64,000 nt of DNA from JAFAGX01 sp035623335 (GTDB taxonomy: Bacteria > Acidobacteriota > Terriglobia > Terriglobales > Acidobacteriaceae). The notes under the pieces are model-generated. The model made no database searches, was not told the origin of the DNA, and saw nothing but the letters and a program-made list of their open reading frames with translations. Within the stretch, counting starts at the first letter, position 1; every line of letters begins with the position of its first letter. The position numbers and the translations under genes are program-made. The stretch covers positions 1 through 64,000 of the forward strand of contig DASPTQ010000283.1 of NCBI GenBank assembly GCA_035623335.1, read 5' to 3'. Positions 63,543 through 64,000 of this stretch are shown piece by piece.

Positions 63543-64000
63543 ATGTCTACGCCGATCTTCAAACGCGTTCTTCTCAAACTCTCCGGGGAAGCCCTGGCGG
63601 CCAACCAGGGTTTCGGCATTGACGACGTCCGCATCCAAGAGATCGCCGGCGAACTCGATGAGGTCCACTCCCTGGGCGTTCAGATTGCGATCGTCGTGGG
63701 CGGAGGAAACTTTTTTCGCGGGGTGGCCGAGCAAGCCCGCGATATGGATCGGGTCTCCGCCGATCACATGGGGATGCTGGCCACGGTGATCAATGCTCTG
63801 GCCTTGCAGAATGCTCTCGAAAAGCAAGGGGTCTACACCCGGGTTCAATCCGCCATCGAAATGAATCAGGTAGCCGAGCCTTTCATCCGCCGGCGCGCGA
63901 TCCGACATCTGGAAAAAGGACGGGTGGTGATCTTTGCCGGAGGCACGGGTAATCCGTATTTTTCAACCGATACGGCAGCCTCCCTGCGCGCCATGGAGAT
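63543..64000 (+). CDS. pyrH: UMP kinase (N-terminal part)
   Basis: The first 152 codons of a gene that leaves the window on the right. It starts MSTPIFKRVLLKLSGEALAA and has the nucleotide-site motif AIVVGGGNFFRG, ADHMGMLATVINALALQ and VIFAGGTGNPYFSTDTAA. Bacterial PyrH converts UMP to UDP and is a hexamer controlled by GTP and UTP. It follows tsf by 48 bases in the common rpsB-tsf-pyrH order. Confidence 0.97.
   Translation, partial: MSTPIFKRVLLKLSGEALAANQGFGIDDVRIQEIAGELDEVHSLGVQIAIVVGGGNFFRGVAEQARDMDRVSADHMGMLATVINALALQNALEKQGVYTRVQSAIEMNQVAEPFIRRRAIRHLEKGRVVIFAGGTGNPYFSTDTAASLRAME

Overview
The window is GC-rich, densely packed bacterial chromosome with almost entirely housekeeping content. 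It suggests an Acidobacteriota member, probably class Terriglobia. Signs of this are a Pkn-type kinase with a TPR tail whose opening (IGQSISHYRIVEKLGGGGMG) is typical of that phylum, a beta-propeller lipoprotein with a DVARTGQN-type opening, a CarD-family regulator, a TonB protein with an unusual N-terminus, a Gram-negative lipid A gene set using LpxI, and many small conserved hypotheticals. Species assignment is inference. I see no rRNA, tRNA, CRISPR array, insertion sequence or prophage.

Layout. 1-13 kb: the start of a small heat-shock protein (running off the left edge) with a near-consensus promoter, an RlmI-type rRNA methyltransferase, a zinc-ribbon coiled-coil protein with an extra C-terminal domain, a DPP-IV-like peptidase, a metallo-beta-lactamase-fold hydrolase, DusB, a two-helix membrane protein with MscL-like layout, a Tat-exported glucoamylase-family enzyme, a lipoprotein, a GNAT, a BON protein and a TonB-like protein. 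13.4-17.3 kb (minus strand): lipid A block fabZ-lpxA-lpxI-dinB-like-Gfo/Idh/MocA. 17.5-28.4 kb: M20 peptidase, TatA, small proteins, the receptor-like kinase, DinB, Maf, LepA and a PQQ-type propeller protein. 28.7-38.1 kb (minus strand): a replication and transcription block mutS2-dnaG-rpoD-dnaB. The dnaB gene is interrupted by an in-frame mini-intein. 38.2-46.6 kb: hemB, a superinfection-immunity-like protein, then lpd-lipB-E1alpha-E1beta-cytochrome c-E2, a 2-oxoacid dehydrogenase cluster with its lipoylation gene. 46.6-55.5 kb: accessory genes, including a dual-specificity phosphatase, a divergent marR/VOC pair, an acidic/basic histone-H1-like protein, an MltD-like transglycosylase, an isoaspartyl peptidase, a CDP-alcohol transferase and greA. 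55.6-64 kb: carD, ruvX, mltG, a LolA-like lipoprotein with an FtsX-type permease, then rplM-rpsI, rpsB-tsf-pyrH, with pyrH running off the right edge.

The most striking item is the 208-residue split-free mini-intein in DnaB (28958-29581). It sits at the same conserved point (RESG/SIEQDAD) as the cyanobacterial DnaB intein and lacks any recognisable homing endonuclease. Others worth a look are a gene-free but strongly structured interval between rpoD and dnaB, an attenuator-like leader before rpsB, a polyampholyte nucleoid-type protein, an MscL-like protein with a proline repeat tail, and a GnnA-like dehydrogenase in the lipid A cluster. I found nothing that clearly constitutes a new defence or mobile system.
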